From assembly GCA_020746105.1 (NCBI GenBank), contig CM036618.1, positions 92,188,122 through 92,252,121 of the forward strand: 64,000 bases of DNA. Direction: 5' to 3'. The notes below the pieces were generated by a model. It did no database searches and was not told where the DNA came from. It saw only the letters and a list, made by a program, of their open reading frames with translations. Position numbers and translations under genes: made by a program. Shown here piece by piece: positions 60,313 to 64,000 of the stretch. Each line of letters opens with the position of its first letter. Within the stretch, counting starts at the first letter, position 1. The stretch is from Trogon surrucura. Taxonomy: Eukaryota; Chordata; Aves; Trogoniformes; Trogonidae.

Positions 60313-63300
60313 TTTTTTCACTTCATGTTAGCCACACTACTCTTTTTTTCTTCTAATCATTGTTGGAATTAAGCAGAACCTTCAAGAAATTCTGATAAGC
60401 TCTTTAAATTTGATGAAAATATACTACAGAGTAAATAGTTTCCTCTATAGATACAAAGGAAACAGGTTTGTATAAATCTAATAAGTGTCTTCCAAGTTAC
60501 TTGTGAGGGCAAGGGGTGTTTGGGATGGCCAGTATCAGCCACTACAAAGGTATTATACTACCAATTAACTGAAAAGGTTTTATCCACACAGACAGAAAGA
60601 TACTTGGTGAAGTGTATGATTCTCAGCTGTTACAGCTACAGCAACTGCTCTTGCTGCTTTTCAAATAGTGGTGAATCTTTGGCATAACATCTCTACAAAG
60701 TATGGATTTGGGGATTTTCCACAAATCTTTCTTAGACAGAAAATACAGGTTGCACTACAAATACAAGAGCTTTAGAGAATTACGGTGGTGTATCTTAAGA
60801 CATAAGCATTGCGGACTTAACCAGTGGGTTTTGATAAGGTTTGTTTCTCTGAAGTCCTGTTGTAGCAATGTGTTCGGTGGTTGCGGAACTATGATGTTTG
60901 TGTAGCTGCAATTCTGTCTTAAATATTCTTTCATTCAATAAATACTTAACTACCAAAATAATATTAGCAAACTAAAGATCAAAGTTACTTGTTTAATGTA
61001 TTGCTTATTAAGGCAGGAGCTGTAAGATGCTTTTCCTCTTCTTTTCTTTGAAATAGGTTTTTTGTTTTTACACTGCCCCTTCCCCTTTTTCTAATCATGT
61101 TGCTGTTCTGTATATTTTTATATGTATCACCTTCTTCAGATGAGCTTGTGTTTGTGTTTCAAGTCTTTTGATGAGAAATTTCTGTTTTACCATTATTCTC
61201 TTTCTAAAGAAGGCATTTAACTTGTTGGCTGCAAACTATCTTATTGTTAGGAAGGTATGTGGTTTTTAATAAAACTTACTCTGTTCCAGAACCTTGGATA
61301 CGGGAATCAAATGTGGTGATCTCTATCCTGTACTCTGTATACAGACTTCTTGTATCATAAATAGTTCTAGAGGCTTGATGTGTGTTTTCATATGGTCGTA
61401 TAAACCAGCGTGTCTTTCTTAGTAGACTGCTTAGTAAAGAAACAAGATTTAGTCAGCTGAGAGATGGCTGCTTTGTTGGCTCTGAAAAAAATACAAAATC
61501 TAGTCAGACATGCTAGAAAGAACAAATAATCTCTTCCCTGGTCTTCTCTGTTGGAGATTTACATTTTAACAACATCTGCATCAGCTTAAGAAGCACTGTG
61601 TGCCTGTGTTTAAAATACTGTCCTTGCATCATTAAGAAATCCAAAGCTGCCATTGTTTCACCCGTGTTCCCAAAGGAAGCTCATAGAAAATAACTAGATG
61701 TAAGGAACTGCTTATATAGTTTGATGTCCAGCATCTACTGACAGAATTTTACAAAGAAAGATACTGGATCTCTCCTGACCTCCAGGCTGTGGTTTTACTC
61801 TACCAGCTTTTTTGCACGCCTGCTTGCCTGTGAGTTATCAGTGACTTCTGCAGATGCAAAACCATAGCACGGCACAAGACAGACATCCCTGATTCATGTG
61901 AGTGTGCAGTAGACAGCAATTTGCCTGAGTTCCTAGGATCACACAGCAAGTCTGTCTACTCTCATGTGTGTCCATCAGTATTTTCTAGTGTACCATTTTA
62001 ATTTGCATTCCTTCTTTAAAGAGCAACTGCTCTAAAATGAATGGGAAGGTCCCACCAGGGAGCAAAAAGGGTTACTGGCCATTAGCAACTGGTCCAGTCT
62101 CTCTCCTTCTCTGGGACCTATTAGCACATCTGTGGGGAAATAGCAGGTACATGTGAACCATTTACTACATTCATCAAAGGGAAAATAAATGGTGATTCCA
62201 TTAGAAATACACTATAACAACCAAATGAGCAAAAGGAGGCAAAGTTATGTCCTGCCCCTCCATCCTTTTAACTCTCTCTTGCTCCCAGACATTCAGCTTC
62301 CCATTACTGAAGTCTCTGAAAGCCTCTTCCTGCCTTTATTGTTTTGCCAGTTGCTGCCTTCAATTTACTGCACTGATAAGTACTTCCCAGGCTGTAAATG
62401 TATGGTCGAGATATTTCTGAAGCTGATCCATGTTTTGATTGTAGTCACAGGAGGAAAGGGCAGCAGCAAAACTGCTCTCACTACACAGGGAGGCCACTCT
62501 ACTCACCAGGATAGGTATAGGTTGTGAATTCATACGGAGAGATGCGAGGTAATGTACGGGATAACAGGGCTGAAGAAGAAAAAATAAACATCCATTCTTA
62601 AGGTGAAGTAGCTGCAGCTGTTCTTCAGCTTGGGGAACACTGTAACCAGAAAGAGTGAGAAATTAGATATGGTCATTGATGCTGGAAATGATAGCAGGTA
62701 GGTAGGAGGTATCAAAATCTCCCTTCACTGGTATCTGTGACTGTATTTTACCTTCTCTTGATTCAGTGTATCTGCAGAGATGGAAGAGGGAAGAGGGGAT
62801 GTGTTTTAACGTTTTGCTTTTTGGGACACTTAGCTATAATCTCTACTGTCTGGGTAACCAGCACAAGCCTATAGAGCTTGATATGCTTGAGAAGCTCCAC
62901 ACGTATCTGTAATTCCTGTAGCATCATTACTCTGTGGCACAGATGTTTGCAATATGGCTGTCTGCCACTGTGGGCCTAGGAAGTATTGTGCTCTGAGCAG
63001 TTAGTCTAAAGTGGGAAATAACTGGAAATTACGGAATTATATGGAGTGAAGAAGATTCTTCCAAGGGAAAATTGATCTGGAAGCCATGGGTCTATCAGAC
63101 AAGAACTTTGGTACAAAACCTATTGAACTACAATAAAAGTTAGAGGTCTTTATGGTTTCTGTTTGCCTTACAATTGATTGAAAAGTGGTGTGAAACTGAA
63201 AGCAGTGACTCTTAAAACTGTCATAAAGATTTAACAGGTTCAAAAAAGACACTACCCAGGGACTATGCTGTTATAGAAGAGGTTTGGATTAGCTAAAAAC

Positions 63301-64000
63301 AAGACAAAATAAGCATTGCGGGGGAAGACATAGATCTCCAAACTGAATATACTGGAAGATCTAGATAAACATGGCCTAGGATTTTTTAGTAATCTATCTT
63401 GGTTTTAAGGGAATATAGCTGGCAAAGGTAAATAATAATGACATAATAATGTATTTTGTAACAGATACGTACCGGGTCTTTGTCTTTTAGAACTGAAGGG
63501 CTGATTATCTCCCAATATGATTTTTAGAACAACTGAAAACAAAGCTTTGTCTTGGGCTGGTCCAGTCTTATTAAAGGCATGTAGGAGTGTAACCAGCCAA
63601 GAATATATGCTGATAAATTGTGTTTTTTTTCTCATGAATTGACCTGTGTGACTAGGTTAACAAAGCAGACTTATTCAGAAAAGACTGTAAAGAGCTGTAG
63701 GCAAGTCTGTGAACAGCAGAGGTAGTTGCCAAGAGTTTCTCTGACGGCTTACAGGCAGTAGTATAACTTGGAAGAGGTACTGACAGTGTATTGATCTGGT
63801 TTCTGAAAAAAAAAATTTAGTTAGAGTATATGAATTCTTATTACTGTTACCTCTCCTCTCTCAATGGATTGTACTTTGGTTTTAGAGATCTCTAATGTGT
63901 CTGAAGAGCAAAGATTCTCAGAAAAGCTGTGTTGCCTGACATCACACACATTAATCAAATGTCTGATATTTGTAAGTTTATTTTTGCTTTACTGAGAATA
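60313..64000. other. Probable intron continuing past the window end
   Basis: This is AT-rich non-coding DNA with one MIR-like candidate at 61,914. No exon was recognised up to the window end. Confidence 0.6.
61914..61955 (-). mobile_element. Possible MIR SINE remnant
   Basis: The reverse complement of ttcctaggatcacacagcaa reads ttgctgtgtgatcctaggaa, close to the MIR segment CTAGCTGTGTGACCTTGGGCAAG, with a CAGGCAAATT-like continuation. The match is short. Confidence 0.35.

Noticed and set aside
1..64000. Possible bacterial or phage defence system, operon or CRISPR array
   Set aside because: The DNA has spliced exons, CR1 LINEs and a CpG island. I saw no regularly spaced direct repeats and no compact gene clusters, so it is vertebrate nuclear sequence.
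51781..64000. Coding exons of RASGRP3
   Set aside because: I searched for the expected N-terminal exchange-factor sequence and did not find it. Any such exon must lie beyond the window or escaped my reading.

Overview
This window is vertebrate nuclear DNA, almost certainly from a bird. Small GT-AG exons are separated by kilobase introns, there are no bacterial-style operons, and the repeats are mainly CR1 LINEs with the avian 3' end (ATTCTATGA-type octamers). There is also one solo long terminal repeat of an endogenous retrovirus. The sequence does not let me name the species.

Region 1 (about 1-28,030) is the 3' end of the latent TGF-beta binding protein 1 gene (LTBP1) on the + strand. Eight coding exons could be placed to the base: 3351-3533, 4807-4893, 7983-8111, 9407-9547, 11857-12027, 22068-22190, 25603-25752 and 27009-27178 (stop included). 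Every intron is phase 1 with GT-AG ends, so the exons join in a single frame. In order they encode the third 8-cysteine (TB) domain, which bonds to the TGF-beta propeptide, two calcium-binding EGF domains, the fourth 8-cysteine domain, a linker, a non-calcium EGF and a final calcium-binding EGF with a short acidic tail. A 3' UTR of about 850 bases follows and ends at an AATAAA signal at 28,007. The 5' part of the gene lies upstream of the window.

Region 2 (about 28,030-50,600) is intergenic. It holds CR1 fragments (32,341; 38,561; 48,937), a roughly 709-bp solo LTR (34,931-35,639), candidate MIR-type SINE remnants and low-complexity tracts. I found no convincing coding exon.

Region 3 (about 50,600-51,780) is a CpG island, in strong contrast to the AT-rich surroundings. 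From remembered vertebrate gene order the next gene downstream of LTBP1 is RASGRP3 on the same strand, so this is most likely its promoter and untranslated first exon. That is inference from synteny; no RASGRP3 coding exon was recognised here.

Region 4 (about 51,780-64,000) would then be the first intron of that gene. It contains a 5'-truncated CR1 on the - strand (59,281-60,312) whose reverse-transcriptase frame is open except for a late stop, and an unexplained GC-rich patch near 54,420-54,690.

I looked for an undescribed system and did not find one. The best leads are the CpG island with its G-quadruplex-capable repeat, the GC-rich patch at 54.4 kb, the solo LTR and some small local repeats.
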